From Alistipes sp. (GTDB lineage Bacteria; Bacteroidota; Bacteroidia; Bacteroidales; Rikenellaceae), in contig JAHHQL010000008.1 of the NCBI GenBank assembly GCA_020026415.1, positions 27,208 to 91,207 of the forward strand: a stretch of 64,000 bases of DNA. Reading direction: 5' to 3'. Shown here one piece after another: positions 10,869-20,079 of the stretch. The notes below the pieces were generated by a model, which saw nothing but the letters and a program-made list of their open reading frames with translations, had not been told where the DNA came from and made no database searches. How positions within the stretch are numbered: the stretch's first letter is position 1; the number at the start of each line of letters is the position of its first letter. The translations under genes were made by a program, and so were the position numbers.

Positions 10869-12251
10869 ATGAAAAAATGGTGTATGCTTTGGGCTATGCT
10901 CCTGCCAACGGTGCTGTTTGCGCAGACGTTTGAGGGGTGTTGGGCGGGGGATCTTCCGCTCGGTGGAAACAAAAAACTTCGACTGGTGTTTCATATTGAG
11001 AAGAAAGGGGAGAAGTATAAGGCCGCGATGGATTCGCCCGAGGGGGCATTCGGCATGGAGGCGGATAAGGTAAGCGTGGAGCAGGGAGAACTGACGATCG
11101 AAATATCTCCTCTGCGTGCCGTCTATAAGGGAACTCTTGACGGTAACGATAAATTGACGGGCGTGTTTACCCAAAACGGATTCTCGATTCCGCTGATCTT
11201 GGAGGCGGTGGACGATACCGTGCGCCGTCCGCAGACGCCCCGTGCGCCGTTCCCGTACGGGGAGCGCGAGGTGTCGTTCTCAAGCCGTGAGGAGGGCGTT
11301 ACGCTGAACGGGACGCTGACCCTTCCCCAAAAACCGCAGTGCGTCGTGGTAATGGTGACGGGCAGCGGTTTGCAGAATCGTGACGAGGAACTTTTCGACC
11401 ACCGACCTTTTGCCGTGATTGCGGATTATCTGACCCGTCGCGGAGTGGCGGTCTTGAGATTTGATGACCGCGGATTCGGACTTTCAGAGGAGGAGCAACG
11501 GAAATTGGCAGGAAGTACGACTGCCGATTTTGTGGAGGATGCGCTCGGCGGAGTTGATTTCGTGCGCACACAACCCGAATTGAACGGCCTCAAGGTCGGC
11601 ATCATCGGACACAGCGAGGGCGGAACGATCGCCTTTATGGCGGCGGCGAAAGAGCCGAAAGTCGATTTTATCGTGTCACTGGCAGGCTCGATTTTGGGCG
11701 GTGACGAGGTGTTACTCGACCAGAACATTACTGCTTTGAAAAATTCGGGGTTGTCGCAGGAGTGGATCGACAAGATTTCGGAATTTCTGAATCGTACCTT
11801 TGTGTTGTTCCAAGACCATCCGATCGAGGAACTGAAACAAGATAAGGCAACCTGTCGCGCCCAATTGCAGGCCGAAGCGCAGAAAATGGCTCTGCCACAA
11901 CCGCTTTCCGAACAGATGCTTGGTCTGTTTGATCAGATCGTTGCAATCCCGTGGCTTTATTATTTTGTGACCTGCGATCCTGCGGAGGCTGTTCGCCGGG
12001 TCGGTTGTCCGATCCTTGCCCTGAACGGCGATTCGGATACGCAGGTGCGTGCCGCCGATCATCTGGGACGCTTGGAGGAACTCCTTGCAAACAATCCCCG
12101 CCTGACGATCAAACGCTACCCGAATCTGAACCACCTGTTCCAGCATTGCAAGACGGGTGCCGTTTCGGAATATGCCCAAATCGAAGAGACCATTTCCGAG
12201 GAGGTGTTGGCGGACATCGCCGCGTGGATCTTGTCGGATGCCCTGCGTTGA
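10869..12251 (+). CDS. Exported alpha/beta hydrolase with N-terminal beta domain
   Basis: A 460-residue protein with a signal peptide (MKKWCMLWAMLLPTVLFAQ). A beta-rich domain (about 20-115) precedes the alpha/beta hydrolase fold. The nucleophile elbow GHSEGG puts the catalytic serine at residue 249. NGDSDTQV supplies the likely aspartate (388 or 390) and NLNHLFQH the histidine (422), so the triad looks complete. Similar Bacteroidetes proteins are annotated as alpha/beta hydrolases or prolyl-oligopeptidase-like esterases. Substrate unknown; I infer a periplasmic ester or peptide hydrolase. Single gene between two terminators. Confidence 0.8.
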   Translation: MKKWCMLWAMLLPTVLFAQTFEGCWAGDLPLGGNKKLRLVFHIEKKGEKYKAAMDSPEGAFGMEADKVSVEQGELTIEISPLRAVYKGTLDGNDKLTGVFTQNGFSIPLILEAVDDTVRRPQTPRAPFPYGEREVSFSSREEGVTLNGTLTLPQKPQCVVVMVTGSGLQNRDEELFDHRPFAVIADYLTRRGVAVLRFDDRGFGLSEEEQRKLAGSTTADFVEDALGGVDFVRTQPELNGLKVGIIGHSEGGTIAFMAAAKEPKVDFIVSLAGSILGGDEVLLDQNITALKNSGLSQEWIDKISEFLNRTFVLFQDHPIEELKQDKATCRAQLQAEAQKMALPQPLSEQMLGLFDQIVAIPWLYYFVTCDPAEAVRRVGCPILALNGDSDTQVRAADHLGRLEELLANNPRLTIKRYPNLNHLFQHCKTGAVSEYAQIEETISEEVLADIAAWILSDALR

Positions 12252-12268
12252 GCGTTCCCGATAAAAAG

Positions 12269-12303
12269 AAAACCCCGCAACCGAAAAGGTCGCGGGGTTT
12301 TTG
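12269..12303. terminator. Bidirectional terminator between hydrolase gene and frr
   Basis: Stem aaccccgc / gcggggtt flanked by A and T runs, serving the convergent hydrolase (plus) and frr (minus) genes. Confidence 0.85.
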
Positions 12304-12321
12304 TATTCCGAACGGAGAAAA

Positions 12322-12879
12322 TCAGACGGTCAGGATTTCTTTTTCCTTTACGGTCAGAATCTCCTCCAACTTCTTGGTGTACTTGTCCAGAAGTTTTTGT
12401 GCCTGTGCTTCGCCGTCCTTGGCTTCATCTTCGGCCATGCCGTCTTTCTGAGCCTTCTTGAAGGCATCTACGGCATCGCGGCGTGCATTACGCAGACTGA
12501 TGCGGGCGGTTTCGGCGTAGGCGCGAACCTGTTTTACGAGATCCTTGCGACGCTCCTCGGTCATGGGAGGAATCGACAGACGGATCGACTCGCCGTTGTT
12601 TGAAGGCGTAAGACCGATGTTGGCATCCAGAATGGCCTTCTCGATGGTGCGGATCATGTTTTTGTCCCAAGGCTGAATCAGAATGGTTTTTGCATCGGGA
12701 ACGGTGACGCTGGCAGCACCCGTTACAGGTACCTGCGAACCGAAGTAATCAACCATCACGCCGTTCAGTACGTTGGTCGAGGCCTTTCCTGCACGAACAT
12801 TCAAAAGTTCCTCTTCAAAGTGGGCGATGCTTTTCTGCATGTAGGTCGAAGCATCGTTCAAAATTTCCTTAGTCTCCAT
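12322..12879 (-). CDS. frr: Ribosome recycling factor
   Basis: A 185-residue protein from METKEILNDASTYMQKS, the same length as E. coli RRF. A longer frame with 7 extra N-terminal residues was rejected. VRAGKAS, the domain-II beta region and the C-terminal helical RRF signature (LRNARRDAVDAFKK) are clear. It splits post-termination ribosomes together with EF-G. Last gene of a pyrH-tlpA-frr run; it begins 27 bp behind the thioredoxin-family gene. The pyrH-frr pairing is widely conserved; the redox gene between them is the local feature. Confidence 0.97.
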   Translation of the reverse strand: METKEILNDASTYMQKSIAHFEEELLNVRAGKASTNVLNGVMVDYFGSQVPVTGAASVTVPDAKTILIQPWDKNMIRTIEKAILDANIGLTPSNNGESIRLSIPPMTEERRKDLVKQVRAYAETARISLRNARRDAVDAFKKAQKDGMAEDEAKDGEAQAQKLLDKYTKKLEEILTVKEKEILTV

Positions 12880-12906
12880 ATATTTTGTATTTAGTTGCAA
12901 AAATGT

Positions 12907-13482
12907 TTATCTGAGTTCCTTTTCGATGGTCTCGATCAGAAGGTTAAATTCGTCTCGGTCGAAACCCGCGGTAGTCATCACGACGCGACCTTCCTTGTTG
13001 ATCAGGAAGTTGCGCGGGATGTAGTTCGAGGCAAAGCAGTCGTAAATCGTGCGGTCGGGATCCATTCCCATGTTGAACTTGTAGCCGTTCTTGGTACGGA
13101 AGGCGGCAACAGCCTCTCGATTTTCACCGCGGGCGATTGGCAGGAACTGAAAATCACGACCCGCAAAACGATCAATGATCTCGTGTTGTACGTGTTTCAA
13201 TTCCTGACGGCACGGGGGACACCACGTTGCCCAGAAAGTCACCAATACCACTTTACCCCGAAGCGATGAAAGCGTCACGGGCTTGCCGTGAAACATCTCG
13301 ACCGTGAAGTCGGGTGCTTCGTCGCCCTGTTTTACGAGGGTCGTTGCATGGATTTCGTCATTTTCCTTGTCCGTTGCGGCATAGGAGGGCAACAGGAGAA
13401 TAATTGCCAATACGATGAGGATTGCGATGAGCAACGCGGGAAGTGTCCACTTTTGTTTCTTTCTTCTTGGGGTACGTGGCAT
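12907..13482 (-). CDS. Membrane-anchored TlpA/ResA-type thiol-disulfide oxidoreductase
   Basis: A 191-residue protein with a basic N-terminus, one hydrophobic anchor (about residues 14-31) and a thioredoxin-fold domain with the active site WATWCPPC (cysteines 88 and 91). CPPC and the anchor are typical of TlpA/ResA-family reductants facing the periplasm. The ATG follows the pyrH stop after 1 nt, so it is translationally coupled to it. Function inferred as disulfide reduction or oxidative-stress protection in the envelope; the partner is unknown. Confidence 0.85.
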   Translation of the reverse strand: MPRTPRRKKQKWTLPALLIAILIVLAIILLLPSYAATDKENDEIHATTLVKQGDEAPDFTVEMFHGKPVTLSSLRGKVVLVTFWATWCPPCRQELKHVQHEIIDRFAGRDFQFLPIARGENREAVAAFRTKNGYKFNMGMDPDRTIYDCFASNYIPRNFLINKEGRVVMTTAGFDRDEFNLLIETIEKELR

Positions 13483-13483
13483 A

Positions 13484-14194
13484 TTATTTCAATTTTACGA
13501 GCGTGCCGATTTTCTCTCCGTTCAACAACCGACCCAGATTTCCGGGGGTGTCCATGTCGAAGACGATGATCTGAAGACCGTTTTCGAGACACATCGTGAA
13601 AGCGGTCTGATCCATGACTTTCAGACGGCGGTCAATCACTTCGTCGAAGGTGATCTCGTCGAAACGGGTGGCCGCGGGATCTTTTTCGGGGTCGGCCGTA
13701 TAGACACCGTCCACCCGCGTACCCTTGAACAATACGTCGGCTTCGATTTCGATACCGCGCAGTGCCGATGCCGAGTCGGTCGTGAAGTAGGGGTTGGACG
13801 TGCCGCCGCCGATGATTACGACGTAGCCCTGTTCGAGGTATTCGATGGCGCGTGCCTTCGAGAAATACTCGCCGACGGGTTCCATACGGATCGAGGTCAG
13901 CACCTTACATTTCACGCCGTTGTCCTCCAGCGCGGATTGGAGAGCCAGCGAGTTGATGATGGTGGCCAACATACCCATCTGATCGCCCTTGACGCGGTCG
14001 AAGCCTTTCTTGACACCCGACAATCCGCGGAAGATGTTGCCTCCGCCGATGACGATGCCGATCTGCACACCGCTTTCGGCGGCAGCCTTGATTTGTTCGG
14101 CATAAGATTGAAGAACGACGGGCGAAAGTCCGTATTTTTGTTCGCCTTGCAGCGATTCACCGCTCAATTTCAGCAGTATTCGATTGTATTTCAT
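13484..14194 (-). CDS. pyrH: UMP kinase
   Basis: A 236-residue amino-acid-kinase-fold protein starting MKYNRILLKLSGESLQG. A frame with 6 more residues exists, but this start is family-typical. GIVIGGGNIFRG, GTSNPYFTTDSASALR and the KGTRVDGVYTADPEKDP loop are diagnostic of bacterial hexameric UMP kinase. It phosphorylates UMP to UDP. First gene of pyrH-tlpA-frr. A possible -7 box TATCTTCG (14237-14230) lies upstream. Confidence 0.97.
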   Translation of the reverse strand: MKYNRILLKLSGESLQGEQKYGLSPVVLQSYAEQIKAAAESGVQIGIVIGGGNIFRGLSGVKKGFDRVKGDQMGMLATIINSLALQSALEDNGVKCKVLTSIRMEPVGEYFSKARAIEYLEQGYVVIIGGGTSNPYFTTDSASALRGIEIEADVLFKGTRVDGVYTADPEKDPAATRFDEITFDEVIDRRLKVMDQTAFTMCLENGLQIIVFDMDTPGNLGRLLNGEKIGTLVKLK

Positions 14195-14348
14195 GGTAAA
14201 CGGGGTTAGCACAGGTATTAATTCCTATGCGAAGATAGGAATTTTTTGTCGAATTTTTGCTTTTTTCGACAATCTTTTCGTTTTTGGAGACGAAAACTCT
14301 TTTTGTCGGATGCGTACAAAAAAAGGAGGTGAAATTCGAGACAAACGG

Positions 14349-14377
14349 TTCGGGTATTCGAAAAATTTGTATCTTTG
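14349..14377 (+). promoter_or_regulatory. dxs promoter, leaderless
   Basis: -7 box TATCTTTG at 14370-14377, with TTCG at 14349-14352 as a possible -33 box. The ATG at 14386 is 8 nt behind the box, so the start codon lies at or next to the transcription start. Confidence 0.55.
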
Positions 14378-14385
14378 TCTTCACT

Positions 14386-16260
14386 ATGATTTTGAAATCG
14401 TATAAATATCTTCAAGAAATAGATGATCCGAAAGACCTCAAACGCCTTTCGATTGCCGAATTGGAACGCTATTGTGACGAACTGAGGCAGTATATCATCG
14501 AGGAATGTTCTGTCAATCCCGGTCACTTGGCATCGAGCCTCGGCACGGTCGAACTGGCTGCGGCGTTGCATTACGTCTATAATACGCCGAAGGATCGTAT
14601 CGTGTGGGATGTGGGACACCAGACCTATCCCCACAAGATCATCACGGGGCGCAGGGAGGCCTTTCACAACAAACGTAAGTTGGGCGGTATCAGCGGTTTC
14701 CCGCGTATGGATGAGAGTCCCTACGACGCATTCGGCGGAGGTCACGCTTCGGTGTCGATCTCGGCGGCATTCGGTATGGCGGAGGCTGCACGGTTGCGCC
14801 ACGAGGATTATCAGGTCGTGGCGGTCATCGGTGACGGTGCCATGACGGGCGGTTTGGCGTTCGAGGGTCTGAACAATGCGGGTGCTTCGCAGGATACCAA
14901 CCTTCTGGTCATTCTCAACGACAACAACATGGCCATAGATCAGGCGACGGGTGCACTGAAGAACTACCTTTTGAAGATTTCGACATCACACCACTACAAC
15001 CGCTTCAAGCAACGTCTTTGGGGGGTGCTTTCGCACACGCCGCGCCTGTTGCATCTGTGCCAGAAGATCGGCAACGGATTCAAGCAGGGCATCCTCAATA
15101 AATCGAATATTTTCGAGAGCCTCAATTTCCGCTATTTCGGCCCGGTGGACGGACACTCGATCCCCGATCTGGTGCGTACGCTGCGTGCCATGCAGGACAT
15201 CAAGGGGCCTAAACTTTTGCACCTGATCACGGTCAAGGGCAAGGGGTACAAGCCTGCCGAAGACAATAAACCCGTTTGGCATGCTCCCGGACGCTTTAAT
15301 CCCGATACGGGCGAACGCATCAAATCGTCGGGTACGATTGCCAAATATCAGGAGGTTTTCGGTCATACGTTGCTCGATTTGGCGCGCATGGACAAACGTA
15401 TCGTGGGCATTACGCCTGCCATGCCGTCGGGATGCTCGATGAATATCATGATGCGCGAGATGCCCGACCGTTGTTTCGATGTGGGCATTGCCGAAGGTCA
15501 CGCCGTCACGTTCTCGGCGGGACTGGCTGCCGCGGGGATGATTCCCTTCTGCAACATCTATTCCACGTTTATGCAACGTGCCTACGATAACGTGATCCAC
15601 GATGTCGCCTTGCAGGATCTTCCCGTGGTTTTCTGTCTGGATCGCGGCGGATTGGTCGGCGAGGACGGATCGACGCACCACGGCGTATTTGATATGGCGG
15701 CCTTTGCCACCGTACCGGGACTGACGTTTGCCGCCCCGATGGACGAACACGAGTTGCGTAATATGATGTACACGGGTTATCGTCTGGGACACCCCTTCAT
15801 GATGCGTTATCCGCGTGGCGGAGGGGTTGGTGCTCCGTGGAGCGGCGAGCCTTTCGAGGAGTTGGAGATCGGTCGCGGTCGCAAGTTGCGCGACGGACAC
15901 GATGTGGCGTTGGTGACGATCGGAACGGTCGGAAACTTCGCTGCGGGGGCTGCCCTGTGTGCCGAGAAAGACGGCATCAGCGTGGCACACTACGATCTGC
16001 GTTTCGTAAAGCCGCTTGACGAGGCGTTGCTCGATGAGGTGGGTCGCAATTTCAGCCGTGTGATCACGGTCGAGGACGGATCGCTCCGCGGAGGAGTGGG
16101 CGAGGCCGTTGTGGCTTTCTTCAATCGTCGCGGTTACAACGTGAAAGTCGAGTCGCTGGGTATCGGCGATCGTTGGGTCAAACACGGAACACCCGCCGAG
16201 TTGTATGCCTTGTGCGGTTACGACGAGGAGGGTATTTATCGGACAATTCTTGGGAAATAA
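14386..16260 (+). CDS. dxs: 1-deoxy-D-xylulose-5-phosphate synthase
   Basis: A 624-residue TPP enzyme. The start [20 protein letters not shown] fits the family, and the promoter lies directly before it; a frame extending 43 residues upstream would span the promoter and was rejected. The TPP motif [18 protein letters not shown] and the early [12 protein letters not shown] are present. The transketolase-like central domain has [15 protein letters not shown], and the C-terminal transketolase domain follows. It condenses pyruvate with glyceraldehyde-3-phosphate in the first step of the MEP isoprenoid pathway and also feeds thiamine and pyridoxal synthesis. Monocistronic. Confidence 0.97.
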   Translation: MILKSYKYLQEIDDPKDLKRLSIAELERYCDELRQYIIEECSVNPGHLASSLGTVELAAALHYVYNTPKDRIVWDVGHQTYPHKIITGRREAFHNKRKLGGISGFPRMDESPYDAFGGGHASVSISAAFGMAEAARLRHEDYQVVAVIGDGAMTGGLAFEGLNNAGASQDTNLLVILNDNNMAIDQATGALKNYLLKISTSHHYNRFKQRLWGVLSHTPRLLHLCQKIGNGFKQGILNKSNIFESLNFRYFGPVDGHSIPDLVRTLRAMQDIKGPKLLHLITVKGKGYKPAEDNKPVWHAPGRFNPDTGERIKSSGTIAKYQEVFGHTLLDLARMDKRIVGITPAMPSGCSMNIMMREMPDRCFDVGIAEGHAVTFSAGLAAAGMIPFCNIYSTFMQRAYDNVIHDVALQDLPVVFCLDRGGLVGEDGSTHHGVFDMAAFATVPGLTFAAPMDEHELRNMMYTGYRLGHPFMMRYPRGGGVGAPWSGEPFEELEIGRGRKLRDGHDVALVTIGTVGNFAAGAALCAEKDGISVAHYDLRFVKPLDEALLDEVGRNFSRVITVEDGSLRGGVGEAVVAFFNRRGYNVKVESLGIGDRWVKHGTPAELYALCGYDEEGIYRTILGK

Positions 16261-16280
16261 TCCTTCCCGCAAGTCATAAA

Positions 16281-16315
16281 AAAAGCGTGATTTCTACATC
16301 GGGGATCACGCTTTT
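16281..16315. terminator. Bidirectional terminator between dxs and the radical SAM gene
   Basis: Stem aaaagcgtgat / atcacgctttt with a 13-nt loop, flanked by A and T runs on both sides. Confidence 0.88.
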
Positions 16316-16333
16316 TATTTGTTGTTGAGCGGG

Positions 16334-17107
16334 TTATGCCACCGAGCAGTCGATGCCCAGAGCCTCGACTCGTGCGGCGATCTTTCTCAAATCGTCTTTT
16401 TCAACCTTGATCAGCGTCTGACACGGGGTGTCGCGGTCGAGCGAATAGACCATCACCTGACGCGGACGGATCTCCTCGACCAGTTTGAGCCATGCCGACA
16501 CCTCCTCTTCGGTGGTGTTGTCGATGTGCTGACCCTTGTATTCGCCACGCAGGAACATCGTCTGGAGAATCATCTCACCGTTGAACGATTTCATCTGTTC
16601 GACAATCTTTTTTACCGAATAGGTCGGACTCAACGGGTTGTTCACCAGACGAACCGTTTCATCAAAAGCCGAATCGAGTTTCAGAATGGGGTTATCGACC
16701 CGGAGCAGGGCGCGGTGCACGTCGGGGCGGTGGAGTTGGGTGGCGTTCGACAGGACGGACACCTTGGCCGAGGGGCATAATTCGTCACGCAGGGCAATGA
16801 CATCGCCGATGATCGCCTCAAATTCGGGGTGCATGGTCGGTTCGCCGTTGCCCGCAAAGGTGATCACATCGGGCGGCGTACCTTCACCGACCATCTTGCG
16901 GAGGGTTTGTCCCAACAACTCCCGAACATCCTCGCGTTTGTTGAAACGGCGGCGTCCCGGATGATCGGCATTCCATCCGCATTCGCAATAGATGCAGTCA
17001 AACGAACAAAGTTTGGACTCGGTCGGAAGCAGATTCACTCCGAGCGAAAGACCCAGTCGGCGCGAATGAATCGGGCCGAAAATAATATCGTGATACAGTG
17101 CTGTCAT
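16334..17107 (-). CDS. Radical SAM protein, COG0731-like
   Basis: A 257-residue radical SAM enzyme. The cluster motif is CSFDCIYCECG (CxxxCxxC), about residue 34 onward, followed by ITFAGNGEPTMHPEF, the GxGEPT SAM-binding segment seen in COG0731 Fe-S oxidoreductases. No SPASM or other C-terminal cluster is visible. The exact reaction is not known to me; family members include tRNA-modifying and uncharacterised enzymes. Monocistronic; ATG 7 nt behind a -7-like box, with a large inverted repeat across the promoter. Confidence 0.8.
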   Translation of the reverse strand: MTALYHDIIFGPIHSRRLGLSLGVNLLPTESKLCSFDCIYCECGWNADHPGRRRFNKREDVRELLGQTLRKMVGEGTPPDVITFAGNGEPTMHPEFEAIIGDVIALRDELCPSAKVSVLSNATQLHRPDVHRALLRVDNPILKLDSAFDETVRLVNNPLSPTYSVKKIVEQMKSFNGEMILQTMFLRGEYKGQHIDNTTEEEVSAWLKLVEEIRPRQVMVYSLDRDTPCQTLIKVEKDDLRKIAARVEALGIDCSVA

Positions 17108-17114
17108 AGTAAAA

Positions 17115-17150
17115 CAAAATTAGCGAAATCCGCGGGGATTTCCTAATTTT
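17115..17150 (-). promoter_or_regulatory. Promoter of the radical SAM gene embedded in a long inverted repeat
   Basis: On the minus strand TAATTTTG (17122-17115) is a TAnnTTTG box 7 nt before the ATG. It forms one end of an inverted repeat: aaaattag (17116-17123) pairs with ctaatttt (17143-17150), and inside it aaatcc pairs with ggattt around gcgg. It may act as operator, terminator of the upstream operon, or both. Confidence 0.45.
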
Positions 17151-17170
17151 CCACGCTATAAAAATATAGA

Positions 17171-17200
17171 AAGAGTTGCCGAAGACCTCCGACAACTCTT
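17171..17200 (-). terminator. Probable terminator of the dapF operon
   Basis: Stem aagagttg / caactctt, followed on the minus strand by a T-rich stretch, 30-60 nt behind the hydrolase stop. A run of ten C (17212-17221) lies between stop codon and stem. Confidence 0.6.
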
Positions 17201-17229
17201 CTTGTGTATTGCCCCCCCCCCATTGATGT

Positions 17230-18045
17230 TTAGATCGTGGGGGCGGGTTCTGTTCCGATGAATTTCAGAATGGCTTCGGCCGTCTTCTCCGGCTCTTCGA
17301 TGAATCCCGTGTGACCCGAATTTTCGAGCCATACGACTTTCGCTTCGGGATGCTCCGAGACCATCTTTTCAGCGATGTCGGGCGTGATGTATTCGTCCTT
17401 GCGACCTAAGATAAAGAGCGAAGGCACCGAGGTCTTGCGCAGCATCTCGTTCAAGTCCTTGCGCTCGATCATGCCGTTAAGCACGGCCACAATCCCGTCA
17501 TCTTCCGTCAGATAGACCTGCTCGGTGAGATCCTCGATGTAGTCGTTGCATGCACGGCGGTTGTCGGCGGCAAAACCTTTTCCGGGGGCAACGCGCGTAA
17601 TCAAATCCTTTTTGCCCGATTGGATGAGCGCGATTTCGCGGCGGCGCATCTCCTTTTTCTCCTCGGAGTCGGCATTGGGCGTAGAACTCAGGAGAACCAC
17701 TCCGTTCAGCAGGTCGGGATGACGCTCCGTGAGAGCCAGTGCCACGTAACCGCCCATCGAATGACCGACTACCGTACATCGGTCAATCTCCAGCGAACGA
17801 ATGGCCTCGGCCACCGTGTCGGCCAGATAGTCCATCGTGTGGATCTCGCCCTTGACTTCCGAAATTCCGTGACCCGGAAGATCGAGCGTCACCACACGGC
17901 ATTGTTTGTAGAGATGGGGTACGAAATCGTCCCAGACCAGCAGCGATTCGAGATAGCCGTGCAACAGCACGACACATTTGTCGCCCTCTTGCGAATCGCA
18001 GATGTGCAGTGCGGTGTCACCCGCCATTATGAATTTTTCAACCAT
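17230..18045 (-). CDS. Alpha/beta hydrolase
   Basis: A 271-residue cytoplasmic alpha/beta hydrolase. It has the oxyanion-side motif [10 protein letters not shown], the nucleophile elbow GHSMGG, an aspartate in [12 protein letters not shown], and the histidine in [13 protein letters not shown], so the triad is complete. The fold and length match the broad family of MhpC/BioH-like esterases, lactonases and peroxidases; the substrate cannot be assigned. It follows the small acidic protein by 12 bp and is the last gene of the dapF operon. Confidence 0.82.
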   Translation of the reverse strand: MVEKFIMAGDTALHICDSQEGDKCVVLLHGYLESLLVWDDFVPHLYKQCRVVTLDLPGHGISEVKGEIHTMDYLADTVAEAIRSLEIDRCTVVGHSMGGYVALALTERHPDLLNGVVLLSSTPNADSEEKKEMRRREIALIQSGKKDLITRVAPGKGFAADNRRACNDYIEDLTEQVYLTEDDGIVAVLNGMIERKDLNEMLRKTSVPSLFILGRKDEYITPDIAEKMVSEHPEAKVVWLENSGHTGFIEEPEKTAEAILKFIGTEPAPTI

Positions 18046-18057
18046 GGGATTGTCTTG

Positions 18058-18336
18058 CTATTTATCCTCTTCGGAGTCCTCGTCATCGTATTCGTCGTCA
18101 TATTCCTCTTCCTCATCGTCGATCGAACGGCCGGGTTCGTCTTCATCGTCGAAGTAGTCGTATGCCGAGCGTTTCTTGGTGTAAGAGGTCATGAGTTCCT
18201 CTTCGTCCTCATCGTCGTGATAATGACCGTGATTGAGGTTGTGACGTGTTTTGCCGCTTTTGTGATTCGGTTCCAGACGGCGGGGTTTGCGAAGTTCGTC
18301 GTTGTCGTTCGGACGGCTTCCCTTTTGTGTTTTCAT
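18058..18336 (-). CDS. Small protein with basic N-terminus and Asp/Glu-rich C-terminus
   Basis: A 92-residue hypothetical. The first 40 residues are basic and polar (MKTQKGSRPNDNDELRKPRR), then a short histidine cluster (NHGHYHDDEDEEE), then a tail that is almost entirely D and E with a few Y. No cysteine, no membrane segment, probably disordered. It sits 35 nt behind dapF and 12 nt before the hydrolase gene in the same direction, which supports it as real. Function unknown; a metal- or nucleic-acid/protein-binding mimic is possible but unproven. Confidence 0.6.
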   Translation of the reverse strand: MKTQKGSRPNDNDELRKPRRLEPNHKSGKTRHNLNHGHYHDDEDEEELMTSYTKKRSAYDYFDDEDEPGRSIDDEEEEYDDEYDDEDSEEDK

Positions 18337-18371
18337 TGCAAATACAGGTGAAACTTTTGATTAACGGATAT

Positions 18372-19184
18372 TTAGTAATTTTTCTCGTCGATCACGCCTT
18401 CGAAAACCCTGCGGGCAGGGCCTTGGAGCATGATTTCGTGATAGGTTTCTGTGTCTTTTTTGTGGCGGAATGCTACGTGAAGTTCGCCTCCGGGTACCTT
18501 TACGCAGAAGCGGTTCTCGGTGGGTTGGAAGGCATGGCAGGAGATGATTGCGGCGGCCGTGGCTCCCGTGCCGCAGGCCAGCGTCTCGTCATCGACACCG
18601 CGTTCGAAGGTGCGCATCGCAATACGGCCATCGCCTTCGATGTGGACGAAATTGACGTTCGTTCCTTCCTTGAATCGCCCGAAATCGTGCGAAACGGCAT
18701 AACCGCGTGTCCGAATATCAATTTTCGACAGATCCTCGACAAATTCGACATAGTGGGGGACACCCGTGTTCACCGACCACCAACCGTCGCCCTTGCGGAT
18801 CTCCTTTACGTCGATCATGCGGATGCGGATTTCGCCCCGGAGCGCATCATTGGAGAGAATCTGTGCGTGGTGCACTCCGTCCGTGGCGCGGAACGTACAC
18901 TCCCCGGTGCAGAGTCCCAAGTGGCGGGCGAAGAGTGTGAAGCAACGTGCGCCGTTACCGCACATCTCACCCTCCGATCCGTCGGAGTTGAAGTAGTGCA
19001 TGCGGGCGTCGATGCCCTCTTCGCGGCTTTCGGAAAGCGTCATCAGACCATCCGCGCCGATGCCGAAATGACGGTCGCACAGATGCGCGATGCGTTCGGG
19101 CGTGGCCTCGAAATGGTTGTCGCGGTTGTCGATCAGGATGAAGTCGTTGCCTGCACCCTCGTATTTTACGAATTTCGTAAGCAC
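18372..19184 (-). CDS. dapF: Diaminopimelate epimerase
   Basis: A 270-residue DapF. The two active-site cysteines are in MCGNGARC and ETLACGTGATAAA; FVKYEGAGNDFILIDNR at the N-terminus and the HFGIGADGL stretch are family hallmarks. It converts LL- to meso-diaminopimelate for lysine and peptidoglycan. First gene of a three-gene minus-strand run, divergent from the nitroreductase gene. Confidence 0.96.
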   Translation of the reverse strand: MLTKFVKYEGAGNDFILIDNRDNHFEATPERIAHLCDRHFGIGADGLMTLSESREEGIDARMHYFNSDGSEGEMCGNGARCFTLFARHLGLCTGECTFRATDGVHHAQILSNDALRGEIRIRMIDVKEIRKGDGWWSVNTGVPHYVEFVEDLSKIDIRTRGYAVSHDFGRFKEGTNVNFVHIEGDGRIAMRTFERGVDDETLACGTGATAAAIISCHAFQPTENRFCVKVPGGELHVAFRHKKDTETYHEIMLQGPARRVFEGVIDEKNY

Positions 19185-19206
19185 AAAATATCTCTTTAAG
19201 TGAATG

Positions 19207-19244
19207 CAAAAATAATAAAACTTCTAAAAGTTTTACTAATTTTG
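19207..19244. promoter_or_regulatory. Divergent promoters for dapF and the nitroreductase gene
   Basis: Minus strand: TATTTTTG (19214-19207), 22 nt before the dapF ATG. Plus strand: TAATTTTG (19237-19244), leading to a leader in which GCAGCC and GGCTGC (about 19255-19289) can pair just before the nitroreductase start. No strong -33 box for either. Confidence 0.5.
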
Positions 19245-19317
19245 TGAAAAATTAGCAGCCCGATGAATTATTCTTTTCCGAGAGGCTGCCTTTACTTTGT
19301 TATAAATGATATTGAAG

Positions 19318-20067
19318 ATGAAAAAAGAGTTGTTGTTCAAGCACCGTTCGATCCGTAAATTCCGTTCCACCCCCATTCCCGAAGAGATGCTCCGCGATAT
19401 TTTGACGGCGGCATCGAGGGCATCGACCTGCGGCAACATGCAACTCTATTCGTTGGTCGTGACGCGCGACAAGACCATACGCGAGAAACTTTCGCCGTGT
19501 CATTTCAACCAGCCGATGGTCATGCAGGCTCCGTGTGTGGTGACCGTCTGCGCCGACATCCACCGCTTTACGATGTGGTGCGGGCAGCGCGATGCCGATC
19601 CCGCTTACGATAACTTTGCATGGTTCTTGAATGCTTCGACCGATGCGCTGTTGGCGGCGCAAAACCTCATCATCGAGGCCGAGGCGAACGGACTGGGCAT
19701 TTGTGTGCTGGGTACGACGATTTACACGGCAGGCGAGATTTCGAACATTCTGGAACTGCCTTCGGGCGTGATCCCGCTGACGACCGTCGTGATGGGTTAT
19801 CCCGACGAAGACCCCGGTCTGACGGACCGTCTGCCGCTGAACGGTGTGGTACATTACGAGAAATATGTCGATTATACGGCCGCCGAGATCGACGAGTTGT
19901 GGGCAGAGCGTGAGGCTTCGGAACAGACCCGAAAGTTGCTGGAGGAGAACGATCTCCCGAATCTTGCCCGTATCTTTACGGAGCGGCGTTATGTGCGTGA
20001 GGATAATCTTGCCATTTCGAAGAGTTACTTCGAATTGTTAAAAGAGAAAGGATTTTTCAATAATTAA
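19318..20067 (+). CDS. Nitroreductase-family FMN oxidoreductase
   Basis: A 249-residue protein with the N-terminal HRSIRKFRSTPIPEEML FMN-phosphate-binding start of the nitroreductase fold, AASRASTCGNMQLYS, and the late segment GLGICVLGTTIYTAGEIS. Size and C-terminal extension resemble NfsA/FrxA-like NADPH-dependent enzymes. An in-frame ATG at 19306 would add MILK. It probably reduces quinones, nitro compounds or flavins. It is 12 nt upstream of tamL, so the two may be co-transcribed. Confidence 0.85.
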   Translation: MKKELLFKHRSIRKFRSTPIPEEMLRDILTAASRASTCGNMQLYSLVVTRDKTIREKLSPCHFNQPMVMQAPCVVTVCADIHRFTMWCGQRDADPAYDNFAWFLNASTDALLAAQNLIIEAEANGLGICVLGTTIYTAGEISNILELPSGVIPLTTVVMGYPDEDPGLTDRLPLNGVVHYEKYVDYTAAEIDELWAEREASEQTRKLLEENDLPNLARIFTERRYVREDNLAISKSYFELLKEKGFFNN

Positions 20068-20079
20068 ACTTCAAAAGAC

